Part shown: positions 39,246 to 48,360 of the stretch, one piece after another
How the letters are laid out: every line of letters begins with the position of its first letter
Position numbering within the stretch: position 1 is the stretch's first letter
From: Saccharospirillaceae bacterium
GTDB lineage: Bacteria > Pseudomonadota > Gammaproteobacteria > Pseudomonadales > Oceanobacteraceae
Length of the DNA stretch: 64,000 bases
Assembly: GCA_021208685.1 (NCBI GenBank)
Contig: JAJOJJ010000011.1
Location: 124,001-188,000, forward strand
Reading direction: 5' to 3'
The notes under the pieces: generated by a model
Databases searched by the model: none
What the model was told of the DNA's origin: nothing
The model's input: only the letters and a program-made list of their open reading frames with translations
Made by a program: the position numbers and the translations under genes

Positions 39246-40634
39246 TTAAACCCGGCGCACTTTAATGGCACGGCCTTTAATGCGGGTTTTCTGCAAATGG
39301 TTCAGGGCGATTCTGGCCTGATCACGCTGTACCGCGACATACGCGGCATACTCCAGCACTTCAATTTTACCGACGGCACTGCCGGCAATGCCGCCGGGTG
39401 AGGTCAGGGCGCCAAGAATATCACCGGGGCGCAGTTTATCTTTACGACCCGCTGCAAGGCACAGGCTGACGTTGGCCGGTTTTTCCGCCTGCAGCATCAC
39501 ATCGCTGAGTTCACTGAGCGGCATTAACGGAATATCGCGGCCCTGTTGATCAGCAATGGCGGCACGTTTGTAGTCCTCGCGTTCGGTGGCAATGGAAATC
39601 GCCAGACCTTCTTTACCGGCACGGCCGGTACGGCCGATACGGTGCACATAGACTTCCGGGTCGCGCGGTAATTCGTAGTTAATCACCGCTGGCAGATCAT
39701 CGACATCGAGACCCCGGGCGGCGACATCGGTCGCCACCAGAAAGTTGGTGCTGTTCTGTTTGAACTGCACATACACCTGATCACGGTCACGCTGTTCCAG
39801 ATCGCCGTGCAGGGCGAGGGCGATAAACCCCATATCGCGCAGAATCTGGGTCACTTCTTCGGTCGCCTGTTTGGTATTACAGAACACCACGGCCTGCTGG
39901 ATACCAAAGTGGCTTAATACCCGCGCCAGCGCCTGTTCTTTTTCATTGCGTTCGCACACAACCAGATGCTGTTCAATGCTGTTGCTCTGATGCACGGCTT
40001 CGACTTTGACATTCAGCGGGTTGTGCTGAAATTCGGCACTTAACTGGCTGATGTTTTCCGGGTAGGTGGCCGAAAACAGCAGCGTCTGACGGTTGGCCGG
40101 GGTGTGCGCGACAATATGATGAATATCGTCGGTAAAGCCCATATCGAGCATGCGGTCAGCTTCGTCCAGCACCAGCGTCTGCACCTGATCAATTTTCAGG
40201 GTTTCTTTGCGCAGATGATCTTTAATCCGTCCCGGTGTGCCGACCACAATGTGTGCGCCGTGTTCCAGCGAGCCGATTTGCGGGCCAATAGACACGCCGC
40301 CGCACAGCACCACCACTTTAATATTGGCCTGAAAACGCGCCAGCTTACGGATTTCTTCCGCCACCTGAGTGCTGAGTTCGCGGGTCGGGCACAGTACCAG
40401 TGCCTGTACACCAAAAAAGCGTGGATTAATCTTGCTTAATAATGGCAAAGCAAAAGCGGCGGTTTTACCGCTGCCGGTTTTCGCCTGAGCAAGAATATCC
40501 TGGCCGGCGAGTGCGGCTGGCAGTGTCTGCTGCTGTACCGGTGTCATCTGGGTGTATCCCATACGCTCAAGGTTTTCCAGCTGGCTGGCGGGCAGATCGA
40601 GCTGACGGAAGGCTGATGATGCGGTGCTGTTCAT
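39246..40634 (-). CDS. dbpA: ATP-dependent RNA helicase DbpA
   Basis: 462 residues (E. coli 457). DEAD-box helicase acting on 23S rRNA during large-subunit assembly. Motifs: Q motif (TPVQQQTLPA), Walker A AKTGSGKTA, VLDEADRMLDMGF, SAT, and HRIGRTGRAGK. The last about 75 residues (LRPGDILGALTSPGGIAGSAVGKIEV) are the DbpA-type RNA-binding domain that recognises hairpin 92. Its first codons overlap the trmA stop by 4 bases. Confidence 0.97.
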   Translation of the reverse strand: MNSTASSAFRQLDLPASQLENLERMGYTQMTPVQQQTLPAALAGQDILAQAKTGSGKTAAFALPLLSKINPRFFGVQALVLCPTRELSTQVAEEIRKLARFQANIKVVVLCGGVSIGPQIGSLEHGAHIVVGTPGRIKDHLRKETLKIDQVQTLVLDEADRMLDMGFTDDIHHIVAHTPANRQTLLFSATYPENISQLSAEFQHNPLNVKVEAVHQSNSIEQHLVVCERNEKEQALARVLSHFGIQQAVVFCNTKQATEEVTQILRDMGFIALALHGDLEQRDRDQVYVQFKQNSTNFLVATDVAARGLDVDDLPAVINYELPRDPEVYVHRIGRTGRAGKEGLAISIATEREDYKRAAIADQQGRDIPLMPLSELSDVMLQAEKPANVSLCLAAGRKDKLRPGDILGALTSPGGIAGSAVGKIEVLEYAAYVAVQRDQARIALNHLQKTRIKGRAIKVRRV

Positions 40635-41782
40635 GAAGGGTTTTTCCGGGTCAGGACCACACCGGTTTCGATATGGTCGGTATAGGGGAACTGATCAAAC
40701 AGCGCAAAGCGTCTGATCTCGTGGGTGTTACACAGCACCTGCAGGTTGTCGTGCAGCGTATTGGGGTTGCAGGAAATATAAATAATGTTGTCGTAGCCCT
40801 GCACCTGTTTGACCGATTCATCGTCCAGGCCGGCCCGGGGGGGATCGACCAGTACGGTACGGAAATCATAGTGGCTTAAATCGACGCCGGACAGGCGTTC
40901 AAAGGTGCGCTCGCCGCGCAGTGCCTGCACAAATTCTTCGCTGGATAAGCGCGCAATCACGACGTTATCAAGCTGGTTATCGGCAATGTTGACCTGTGCG
41001 GCTGCAACCGAGGTTTTGGAGATTTCAGTCGCCAGTACGCGGCGGAAAGTGTCCGCCAGCGCCATCGAGAAATTGCCGTTGCCGCAATACAGCTCCAGCA
41101 GATCAGATGACGGTTCGTGGTTGTTTTGGCCGTTGTTACCGTCATGATGAATATCGGCGGCGGCAGAACGGGCCCAGCTCAGCATCTGCTGATTCATCCC
41201 GCCATTGGGCTGGGTAAACCCCCCTTCAATCTGGCGGTAGTGCAGGGTTTTACCATCCACCTGCAGAGCTTCGCTGACATAGTCACGTTCCAGCACCAGC
41301 TTTTGTTTACGTGAGCGGCCCACAATCGGGTAGCCCAGGCGTGCCTGCAGCGCTTCGGCTTCGGCGCGCCATTCATCCCCTAATGGCTTGTGGTAAATCA
41401 TCGTGATTAAGGCATCACCGCTCAGGGTGGTTAAAAACTCGACCTGAAACAGCTTTCGGCGCAGTAATTCGCTGGGCTGAATCTCCTCCAGCAGACGCAC
41501 CATGAGCTCGTTGATTAAGTGTGAGGCAACAGGGAACTCACGTACTTCATAGACTTTGCTTTTATCGCCCGGCTCGAACATGGCGTAAAAGCAACGGTCG
41601 CCATCGTGCCACAGGCGGAATTCTGCACGCAGACGGAAGTGGCTGGGCGAACTGGCATGTACCTGTAACGACGGTGGATTAAAGTCGGCAAACAGGTCGC
41701 GCAGGCGCTGTGCTTTCGCCTCCAGCAGCTCGGCGTAATGCCCGGGGTTTACATGGTGCTGGTAGAGGTCACGCTGTTGCAT
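40631..41782 (-). CDS. trmA: tRNA (uracil-5-)-methyltransferase TrmA
   Basis: 383 residues (E. coli 366). It makes m5U54 in the T-loop of tRNA using SAM. LLELYCGNGNFSMAL is the SAM site; the catalytic cysteine is in YISCNPNTL and the base glutamate in DHIETGVVL near the end. A loop at about 216-230 (HDGNNGQNNHEPSS) is a hydrophilic insertion compared with E. coli, which accounts for the extra length. Coupled to dbpA, both acting on stable RNA. Confidence 0.96.
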   Translation of the reverse strand: MQQRDLYQHHVNPGHYAELLEAKAQRLRDLFADFNPPSLQVHASSPSHFRLRAEFRLWHDGDRCFYAMFEPGDKSKVYEVREFPVASHLINELMVRLLEEIQPSELLRRKLFQVEFLTTLSGDALITMIYHKPLGDEWRAEAEALQARLGYPIVGRSRKQKLVLERDYVSEALQVDGKTLHYRQIEGGFTQPNGGMNQQMLSWARSAAADIHHDGNNGQNNHEPSSDLLELYCGNGNFSMALADTFRRVLATEISKTSVAAAQVNIADNQLDNVVIARLSSEEFVQALRGERTFERLSGVDLSHYDFRTVLVDPPRAGLDDESVKQVQGYDNIIYISCNPNTLHDNLQVLCNTHEIRRFALFDQFPYTDHIETGVVLTRKNPS

Positions 41783-41908
41783 AGGTCGCCTGTGTTAAAT
41801 CGGGTTGTGCGGAAATCGTGTGTTTTGGGTCTGAAGCGGTCAGGCCGTCTGCTGGTCGGGCCGTTCTGCGCTTCAGGACAACAACATCCCATTGCAAAAA
41901 GGCCCGGT

Positions 41909-41914
41909 ATTATA
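41909..41914 (-). promoter_or_regulatory. Candidate -10 element of trmA
   Basis: TATAAT on the minus strand, 127 bases before the trmA start. No good -35 at 16-18 bases (GATGCA is nearest). Confidence 0.4.
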
Positions 41915-41925
41915 CGGATTACGCG

Positions 41926-42132
41926 TCAGTGTGCATCTTTTAACCTCAGTGTGCCGGTTTGTCGCCAGATATAGGGCGATCGCTTCGCCGGTGATGGTTC
42001 AGGAATGGCAATTACGGCCTTGTTCGGGGCATTTTTGGCAATGAAGGCACTGGGCTTAGGCGCTGGCTTGTGAAATAAAGGCGGGTCGGTCTGCCGGATT
42101 GGTTTATCCAATAGCAGATGAACAGGATTCAA
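41926..42132 (-). CDS. Possible small protein in the trmA/tesB gap
   Basis: 68 residues, basic and proline-rich (DKPIRQTDPPLFHKPAPKPS), no known motif. It occupies a 523-base gap (41783-42305) that otherwise holds no gene. Ribosome site is poor. It could be a real small gene or a chance frame. Confidence 0.3.
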   Translation of the reverse strand: MNPVHLLLDKPIRQTDPPLFHKPAPKPSAFIAKNAPNKAVIAIPEPSPAKRSPYIWRQTGTLRLKDAH

Positions 42133-42171
42133 GATGTCACGGCGGCCAATGTGCCGGAGGATTGAATCCGT

Positions 42172-42206
42172 ATTGTTAAACGTATTGTTGACTGAACAGA
42201 TGTTTC
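42172..42206 (+). promoter_or_regulatory. Weak PsrA-like dyads upstream of tesB
   Basis: TAAAC-GTAT-TGTTG and GAAC-AGAT-GTTTC stand side by side about 100-130 bases before tesB. The first shares nine bases with the psrA operator; both deviate from (G/C)AAAC-N4-GTTT(G/C) in one or two positions. Suggestive only. Confidence 0.3.
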
Positions 42207-42305
42207 ACCTGCGGATCAGGCCGTACAACAGCGCCGCTCCGTGCCGATACTGAATAAGAAACAATGATGGGCGGTTTGCTGCACCATCAATCAGAGCAGG
42301 GTTTT

Positions 42306-43202
42306 ATGATGAGCAATGTAACCGAAGAATTGATTGAGCTGTTAAAGCTGGAAGCCATTGGTGTAAACCGCTTCCGTGGTCAGAGTCAGGATCTGGGCTT
42401 CCGTAATTTATTTGGCGGACAGGTGCTGGGGCAGAGTTTATCGGCCGCCATTCAGACGCTGACCGCTGGCGATTGGGCCCCACACTCACTGCATGCTTAT
42501 TTTCTGCGTCCCGGTACCGTGACCGACAGTGTTGAATTTGAAGTGGATGTGCTGCGCGATGGCCGCAGCTTTGCCACCCGTCAGGTAAAAGCCAGTCAGA
42601 ATGGCAAGGCGATTCTGACCATGATGTGCTCGTTCCAGCATCCGGAAGCGGGCTTCGAGCATCAGAATCCGATGCCCGGCATCAAAGGCCCGGAAGGCAT
42701 TCCGTCGCAGCTGGAACTGGCGCGGATGTTCCGCGATTACTTCCCGGAACGGGTACGTGATATTTACACCGCCGACCAGCCGATTGAAATCCGCGTGCTC
42801 GACCCGGTGAATATTTTTGCGCCGCAGAAGAAAGAGCCGGTGAAATACGCCTGGATGAAGGCCGCTGCGCCCATCGGCGATAACCCGGATGTGCACGCCA
42901 CCATGCTGGCCTATGCCTCCGACTTCAACCTGATTACCACCGCGCTGCACCCGCATGCGGTGTCGGTCTCGCAGAAAGATATGCAGGTCGCCAGCCTGGA
43001 TCACAGCGTCTGGTTCCACCGTCCGCTGCGGATGGATGAGTGGCTGCTGTACGCCATCGACAGTCCGAATGCCGGTGGCGCACGTGGTTTCTGTCGCGGT
43101 CAGCTGTTTAATCAGCAGGGCGTGCTGGTGGCATCGGTGGCGCAGGAAGGTCTGATGCGCAAGATTGATCTGAACGCCAGGTCCGGCGAAGGCAAAGTAT
43201 GA
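42306..43202 (+). CDS. tesB: Acyl-CoA thioesterase II
   Basis: 298 residues from the ATG at 42306 (MMSNVTEELIELL); the frame is open to 42264 but AGCAGG at 42294-42299 serves 42306. Double hot-dog fold: FRNLFGGQVLGQSLSAA in the first half, YASDFNLITTALHPH and SLDHSVWFHRPLRMDEWLLY in the second, which contain the catalytic Asp, Thr and Gln region. It hydrolyses medium and long acyl-CoA. ATGA overlap with the next thioesterase gene. Confidence 0.95.
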   Translation: MMSNVTEELIELLKLEAIGVNRFRGQSQDLGFRNLFGGQVLGQSLSAAIQTLTAGDWAPHSLHAYFLRPGTVTDSVEFEVDVLRDGRSFATRQVKASQNGKAILTMMCSFQHPEAGFEHQNPMPGIKGPEGIPSQLELARMFRDYFPERVRDIYTADQPIEIRVLDPVNIFAPQKKEPVKYAWMKAAAPIGDNPDVHATMLAYASDFNLITTALHPHAVSVSQKDMQVASLDHSVWFHRPLRMDEWLLYAIDSPNAGGARGFCRGQLFNQQGVLVASVAQEGLMRKIDLNARSGEGKV

Positions 43203-43759
43203 GTCAGATGCTGCGCTCGGCCCTGATGTTTGCCCGCCGTCCCTGGGCCAGGCCGGCAACGGCGCTGGATGTGTTTCACACCCGGTTCCGGGTATTGCCC
43301 TGGGATTGTGACCTGAACCTGCATTTAACCAATACCCGTTATCCGGCCTGGCTGGATCTGGCGCGCACTGAGTTTTTTCTGCGTCTGGGCAGTGGTCCTT
43401 TGTTTGTGCGTAAGGGCTGGCGCTCGGTATTGGCCAGTCAGACTTTAACCTTTGTACGCGAGATCAAGCCGCTGGCGCTGGTGGATGTGGAAAGCCGGGT
43501 GCTGCACTGGGACCGTAAGTATTTCTATATGGAGCATCGCTTTCTGGTCGATGGCCGTTTGCATGCCAAGGCGCTGGCACGCATTGCTGTGCTGAAGGGC
43601 GGCCGGGTGCGCTCGCTGGCGAGCATGCTGCAGGCCATCGCCCGTCTGAACAATGAACCGGATGATCTGCCGGAAGCACCACCGGCCCCGCTGGAGGTGC
43701 TGGCAAAAATTGAGTTGCTGGGGGCTAAGCGTCAGGCGGAGGAAACGCGCAGCCTCTGA
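43199..43759 (+). CDS. Hot-dog (4HBT-type) thioesterase family protein
   Basis: 186 residues. LPWDCDLNLHLTNTRYPAWLDLAR at about 34-57 is the acyl-CoA thioesterase signature with the catalytic aspartate, like YbgC/FcbC relatives. Single hot-dog domain with a C-terminal alanine/proline tail. It overlaps tesB by four bases, so both thioesterases are made together, presumably acting on different chain lengths. Confidence 0.88.
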   Translation: MSQMLRSALMFARRPWARPATALDVFHTRFRVLPWDCDLNLHLTNTRYPAWLDLARTEFFLRLGSGPLFVRKGWRSVLASQTLTFVREIKPLALVDVESRVLHWDRKYFYMEHRFLVDGRLHAKALARIAVLKGGRVRSLASMLQAIARLNNEPDDLPEAPPAPLEVLAKIELLGAKRQAEETRSL

Positions 43760-43773
43760 CGCTGCGCGGCGTC
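43758..43773. terminator. Short hairpin between convergent genes
   Basis: GACGC, TGCGCG, GCGTC, then TGTTTC. Weak; the gap between the two stops is 18 bases. Confidence 0.35.
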
Positions 43774-43777
43774 TGTT

Positions 43778-44989
43778 TCAGGCGATAAAGTCGTTCAGAC
43801 GAATTCCAAAACGGGCCGGATCGACGGCCTGCAGTATTTCGTCCTGGGTTGAGGGCTTGCTCAGGTCGATGATTTCAACCGGCAGGTAACGCTGGCGTTT
43901 GCTGTGAAAAATGACTTTTACCAACGGCAGACGCTGGTCGGTTTCGGAGCCTTCAATCACCACGGCCAGCCGCTCGCTTTTCAGTTTGACCAGCGAGCCT
44001 ACCGGGTAAATACCCATTGAGCGGATAAAGCGGTGCACCAGTGTCTGGTCGAGGTGGGTACCGCTCCATTCGAGCAGTTTTTTCAGCGCCATCGTCGGTG
44101 GCAGGCCCTTGTGGTATACGCGGTCGGCAGTGATGGCGTCGTACACATCGGCAATGGCGCACATCTTTCCTTCACGGCAGATATCACAATCGTGCAGGCC
44201 TTCGGGGTAGCCGCTGCCATCGATCCGTTCATGGTGCTGGGCCGCGACCCTGATGGTCAGCTCACTGACGCCCGGTGTCTGTTTTAACAGTTCACGGCTG
44301 AACACCACGTGGTTGCGCATGATGGCAAATTCGTCATCCGTGAGTTTGCCGGGTTTATGCAGTACTTCGTCGGGAATCATGACCTTACCGATATCGTGCA
44401 GCATGGCGCCGACGATGGTCTGATGCATGGTCTCGCGGTCGATGTTCATGCTTTTGGCAAAAATGCCCATCAGGACCGCCAGATTGATGGAGTGTTCCAG
44501 CAGGTAATTGTCTTTTTCGCGGATACGGCCAAGGCAGGCGAGGGCATTGTGATTACGCAGCACCGAGTCGACCATGCCATCGGCAAGACGGTCGAAGGCC
44601 CCGACATCAATGGCCCGGCCCAGCTTCACATCCTTTAATACGTTGCTGACCAGGTCCTTGGCCTGGGTATGAATTTTATTCGCCTTCAGCAACTCTTCCT
44701 GCACGCCATTACGTGGGTTCAGGTCCGGCTTAAGGGCTGCTGCTTTATCCAGTGCCTGCTGGTTGGCCCGATCCACCTCGGCGGCTGTGAGGGCGTCATC
44801 GCCAACATCCAGGCCGCGGCTGGTATCAATATAGACCTCGCGGATTCCCCGGCGGCGTATTTCATCAACGATGTTCTGGTCGGGGATGCGGCCTTCTTTC
44901 TGGTAGTTATGGTGGGGAATCCAGTCGCAATTCAGATCGGAGACATACATGTCGGGTTTGAGCTGGTCGACAGAGATTTTTTTGATCAT
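43778..44989 (-). CDS. HD-GYP domain protein with DUF3391 N-terminus (cyclic-di-GMP phosphodiesterase)
   Basis: 403 residues. Residues 1-95 are DUF3391 (IKKISVDQLKPDMYVSDL), then a linker and an HD-GYP domain at about 135-330: H198-D199 (MLHDIGK), and HHERIDGSGYP at 252-262, with full metal ligands, so an active phosphodiesterase degrading cyclic di-GMP is expected. A CxxC pair (CDICREGKMC) inserted after the GYP motif is a known variant. No membrane segment; cytosolic. Regulates motile/sessile behaviour in general; target unknown. Confidence 0.93.
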   Translation of the reverse strand: MIKKISVDQLKPDMYVSDLNCDWIPHHNYQKEGRIPDQNIVDEIRRRGIREVYIDTSRGLDVGDDALTAAEVDRANQQALDKAAALKPDLNPRNGVQEELLKANKIHTQAKDLVSNVLKDVKLGRAIDVGAFDRLADGMVDSVLRNHNALACLGRIREKDNYLLEHSINLAVLMGIFAKSMNIDRETMHQTIVGAMLHDIGKVMIPDEVLHKPGKLTDDEFAIMRNHVVFSRELLKQTPGVSELTIRVAAQHHERIDGSGYPEGLHDCDICREGKMCAIADVYDAITADRVYHKGLPPTMALKKLLEWSGTHLDQTLVHRFIRSMGIYPVGSLVKLKSERLAVVIEGSETDQRLPLVKVIFHSKRQRYLPVEIIDLSKPSTQDEILQAVDPARFGIRLNDFIA

Positions 44990-45075
44990 GACGCTGTTTC
45001 AGAAAAGGCCTCACTGGAGTATAGACCCTGAGCGTTGCTTGCCGGAGTTATCGGTAAGATTATCCGCCCGCCGGA

Positions 45076-45264
45076 TTATTCGTCAGAGGCCGGCTTTTGA
45101 TCGGGTATGCCGCTGGCCTTTTGTTGCTTTTCCAGCAGCGAGCGGGCACCGCTGAAATCAAAACCGGTATCGTCGTTTAATGCATCAGGATCGGGGCGGA
45201 TGCCGCAGCCGCTGCCTTTGACCGGCAGCAGGCCAGCGGTGCCCGGGTGCTTTCTGTCACTCAT
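45076..45264 (-). CDS. Small conserved-looking protein
   Basis: 62 residues, hydrophilic. Overlaps the end of the M23 peptidase gene by 8 bases and follows xseA on the same strand. The composition (GSGCGIRPDPDALNDDTGFDFSG) and tight coupling suggest a translated gene, and I recall similar short proteins beside M23 genes in related bacteria, though I cannot name the family. No function. Confidence 0.6.
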   Translation of the reverse strand: MSDRKHPGTAGLLPVKGSGCGIRPDPDALNDDTGFDFSGARSLLEKQQKASGIPDQKPASDE

Positions 45265-46171
45265 GGGAGGTCTCCGTGGGTTCGGCCTGCTCTTGGTTCT
45301 GCTGCTGTGCAGCGGCCAGTATTTTGCTCTTTTGCCAGGGGGAAAGCAGCAGCAGCGGATTAATACGGGCGTTGTTCAGACTGACGGTCCAGTGCAGGTG
45401 CGGGCCGGTGGCCCGGCCGGTTGCTCCCACCTGACCAAGACGCTCACCGGCAATAATCTCTTCACCGGCTTCGACTTCGATAACGCTCATATGGCAGAAC
45501 ATACTGATCAGCCCCTGGCCGTGGTCAATAAAGACGCTGTTACCGTTAAAGAAAAAATCGCCGGTCAGCACCACTTTGCCATCGGCTGGCGCCAGAATGG
45601 GGGTGCCGGTCGCGGCGGCAATATCCAGTCCGCTGTGCGGGTTGCGTTGTTCACCGTTAAAGAAACGCTTCAGGCCAAAAGCGCTGCTCATCTCGCCGTA
45701 CACGGGCCAGGCCATCGGTTGCCACGGACGTGCCGGGCTGTAATGGGTGTACACCGCCGCCATCTGCGCCTGCTCATCGCGGATGCGTGCCAGCTCTGCT
45801 GCACTTGGATTGACGTGATTTTTTTTAACGCTCAGATGCTGTTCCGGGTAGGCGTGGTCATTGACGGTAAAGCGGATACTTTTATTACCCACCCTGATGC
45901 TGGTTTCACCGGGCTCCTGGCTGAGCGGGATCCCGATCATGGCCAGCCAGGGCTTTTGCTCATCCGGGCGGATGACCATCACCTGCTGACCATTAAAGCT
46001 GACCGCCGGAGGCTGAATACCATAGCCGACAGGAATAACCGTTAGGCCACCGGGAATACTTTGCTGTAATGGCAATGGACCTTCGGCGGGGGCCGGGGTG
46101 GCGCTCTGGATGGAACCGGCGGCGAACAGCGAGACGATAAACTGCATCATGCTGTGAAAGAGTTCGGCCAT
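45257..46171 (-). CDS. M23-family metallopeptidase (peptidoglycan endopeptidase or LytM-type)
   Basis: 304 residues with an N-terminal signal-like segment (MMQFIVSLFAAGSIQSA). A beta-rich middle (GNKSIRFTVNDHAYPEQ) precedes the M23 domain at about 165-290 with the zinc ligands in HSGLDIAAATG and HLHWTVS. Both ligand motifs are intact, so it should be active rather than a LytM activator. It starts two bases after the xseA stop with GAGGA in the xseA end. Confidence 0.93.
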   Translation of the reverse strand: MAELFHSMMQFIVSLFAAGSIQSATPAPAEGPLPLQQSIPGGLTVIPVGYGIQPPAVSFNGQQVMVIRPDEQKPWLAMIGIPLSQEPGETSIRVGNKSIRFTVNDHAYPEQHLSVKKNHVNPSAAELARIRDEQAQMAAVYTHYSPARPWQPMAWPVYGEMSSAFGLKRFFNGEQRNPHSGLDIAAATGTPILAPADGKVVLTGDFFFNGNSVFIDHGQGLISMFCHMSVIEVEAGEEIIAGERLGQVGATGRATGPHLHWTVSLNNARINPLLLLSPWQKSKILAAAQQQNQEQAEPTETSHE

Positions 46172-46173
46172 GC

Positions 46174-47625
46174 TTAATCCTCGCTGGTTTTCTTCCTGGG
46201 AGTGGACTTCCGTGTGCGCACTTTGTTCACACTTTGCGGCTGGGCCACAGCATTGTCGGTATGGATTGCAATCACTTCTGACTCCAGCCAGCCCTGATGC
46301 AGACGGCTGCGAATACGCGCACCGGCAACCACCTCGCTGGCCTGTTGCACGATACGGCCATCGGTTTGCTGGGTAATAGAGTAACCGCGACCGAGAACGT
46401 TCAGCGGACTCAGGCTGTTCAGCAAATGCGCCTGAGCGGCCAGTTGCTGCTGGCGCTGGCTGAGTCGTTGCTGAATCAGGCGGGTAAATTGCTTTTCCAG
46501 CAATCTGACCTGTTGCTGCCGCTCACGCAGCAGACGTTGCGGATGCTGATGAACCAATGCCTGTTGCAGCTTTTGCAGGCGGTGATGGCGCTGTTGCACG
46601 TGCTGCTGCTGTGCACGCAACAGGCGGATTTCCAGCTGATCCAGATGCTGAGAACGGCTCTGCAGCAGCTGCCCCGGAGCACGTAAGCGTTGCTGAATAC
46701 GCAGCAGCCGTTGCTGTTGCTGTTGCAACTGGCGTTGCATGCTACGGTTCAGGCGCTGGTGGATTAACTGTATCTGGCGCAGTTGCTGGCTTTGATCCGG
46801 GCTTAATAACTCAGCGGCGGCAGAGGGGGTGGGTGCCCGGACATCGGCGACAAAGTCGGCAATGGTGAAATCCACTTCGTGCCCTACGGCGCTGACAATG
46901 GGCAGGCGCGAATGATGAATGGCCCAGGCCACGGCCTCTTCGTTAAAACACCATAAATCTTCGAGCGAGCCACCACCACGACCAATAATCAGGACATCGA
47001 CATTATGATCGCGGTTGGCGCGTTCAATGGCGGCAACAATCTGAGCGGTGGCATCACGCCCCTGTACCGGCGTGGGATAAATATCGATGTCAATGGCAGG
47101 GCAGCGGCGGCGGAACACCGTGAGCATATCGTGAATCGCGGCCCCGGTGGGGGAGGTAACAATACCAACCCGGCGCACTGAGGGGATGGGCTGTTTGTAT
47201 TGATCGTCAAACAGTCCGGCCATCGCCAGACGGTCTTTTAACTGCTGAAACGCCAACAGCAATGCACCTTCACCGGCGGGCTTCATGGCATCGACAATCA
47301 GCTGATAATCACCACGGTTTTCGTACAGGCTGACCTTGGCGCGCAGCTCGACCTTGTCGCCTTCTTTCGGCATAAATTTCAGCAGCGCGGTGCGTGAGCG
47401 GAACATGGCACAACGTACCTGAGCGCCACTGTCTTTTAAGGTGAAATACCAGTGGCCGGAAGACGGGCGTGACAGGTTGGAAATTTCTCCTTCAACCCGG
47501 ACATTGGCAAAAGACACTTCCAGTAATTGCTTGGCACGCTGATTCAGCTGGCTGACGGTGAAAATAGTATTGGCTTGCACAAAAATGAAAAAAACCGGCA
47601 GTAGAATGTGTTCAGAGGGTGCCAC
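46174..47625 (-). CDS. xseA: Exodeoxyribonuclease VII large subunit
   Basis: 483 residues from GTG 47625; another GTG at 47580 (giving QANTIFTVSQLNQRAK) fits the family N-terminus better, but neither has a clear ribosome site. N-terminal OB fold, then the catalytic domain with IIGRGGGSLEDLWCFNEE, then a long coiled coil rich in Q and R (about 290-420) and a C-terminal GRGYSI segment. Degrades single-stranded DNA with XseB. Usually divergent next to guaB; here three genes separate them. Confidence 0.95.
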   Translation of the reverse strand: MAPSEHILLPVFFIFVQANTIFTVSQLNQRAKQLLEVSFANVRVEGEISNLSRPSSGHWYFTLKDSGAQVRCAMFRSRTALLKFMPKEGDKVELRAKVSLYENRGDYQLIVDAMKPAGEGALLLAFQQLKDRLAMAGLFDDQYKQPIPSVRRVGIVTSPTGAAIHDMLTVFRRRCPAIDIDIYPTPVQGRDATAQIVAAIERANRDHNVDVLIIGRGGGSLEDLWCFNEEAVAWAIHHSRLPIVSAVGHEVDFTIADFVADVRAPTPSAAAELLSPDQSQQLRQIQLIHQRLNRSMQRQLQQQQQRLLRIQQRLRAPGQLLQSRSQHLDQLEIRLLRAQQQHVQQRHHRLQKLQQALVHQHPQRLLRERQQQVRLLEKQFTRLIQQRLSQRQQQLAAQAHLLNSLSPLNVLGRGYSITQQTDGRIVQQASEVVAGARIRSRLHQGWLESEVIAIHTDNAVAQPQSVNKVRTRKSTPRKKTSED

Positions 47626-47740
47626 GACAGGGTCGTATTGGCCAGTGTTTTTCTTTTGTGTATCAAGGATGTGCGCGGCATCACCATTGGACTTATGGCG
47701 CTATTGATGACGTAGACAGAAGGTTTATAACGCGCTAGGG

Positions 47741-47770
47741 TTGTTGCCTTCAGCGCAAGCTGAATACAAT
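47741..47770 (+). promoter_or_regulatory. Candidate promoter of the DUF3015 gene
   Basis: TTGTTG (47741-47746), 18 bases, TACAAT (47765-47770), 30 bases before the start codon. Confidence 0.45.
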
Positions 47771-47800
47771 TTCAAACAGGCTGACACAAGGATATAGCCC

Positions 47801-48274
47801 ATGAAAAAGTTTATCGCAGGTGCAATTCTGGTTTCTTCTTCTACCCTGGCGTTTGCAGCTAATCCATACGCGGGTTGCGGTCTGGGTTCAGCGGTTGTAT
47901 TCCCGGATGCTAACGAATGGCATGAGCACGTACTGGCTGTGACCACCAACGGTACTTCCGGTAACCAGACTTTTGGTATCACTTCCGGCACTCTGGGTTG
48001 TGAAGGCGCTAACGGCCCACTGAAACTGGCTCAGGCGTTCATGGAAGACAACATGGATCAGCTGGCTCTGGACGCTGCTAAAGGTCAGGGCGAAACTCTG
48101 GCGGCTCTGGCGGAAGTCATCGGTGTTGACGCTCAGGACACTGCTGCGTTTAACCGTACCATGCAGTCTAACTTCGACAGCATGTTCAACGCTGATGCAA
48201 CCTCGGCTACTGCTTATGAAGCGATGACGGCTGCCATGGCGAAAGACGCTGCACTGCAGAAATACCTGGGTTAA
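47801..48274 (+). CDS. DUF3015 periplasmic protein
   Basis: 157 residues with a clear signal peptide (MKKFIAGAILVSSSTLAFA, cleavage before ANPYAGCG). Mature part begins YAGCGLGSAVVF and has a second cysteine at TLGCEG, likely a disulfide. This is the DUF3015 pattern; function unknown. Codon use resembles a strongly expressed gene. It has its own terminator and is followed by a DUF4105 gene, a pairing seen in Pseudomonas. Confidence 0.9.
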   Translation: MKKFIAGAILVSSSTLAFAANPYAGCGLGSAVVFPDANEWHEHVLAVTTNGTSGNQTFGITSGTLGCEGANGPLKLAQAFMEDNMDQLALDAAKGQGETLAALAEVIGVDAQDTAAFNRTMQSNFDSMFNADATSATAYEAMTAAMAKDAALQKYLG

Positions 48275-48287
48275 TTCCGGTATTGAT

Positions 48288-48315
48288 AAAAAAGCGCGCC
48301 CCGGCGCGCTTTTTT
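48288..48315 (+). terminator. Rho-independent terminator of the DUF3015 gene
   Basis: A-run, GCGCGCC (48294-48300), CC, GGCGCGC (48303-48309), six Ts. Confidence 0.93.
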
Positions 48316-48360
48316 ATTGTCTGATTTTTACGTATGAATCAATGAAGGAGAGTTAACGCT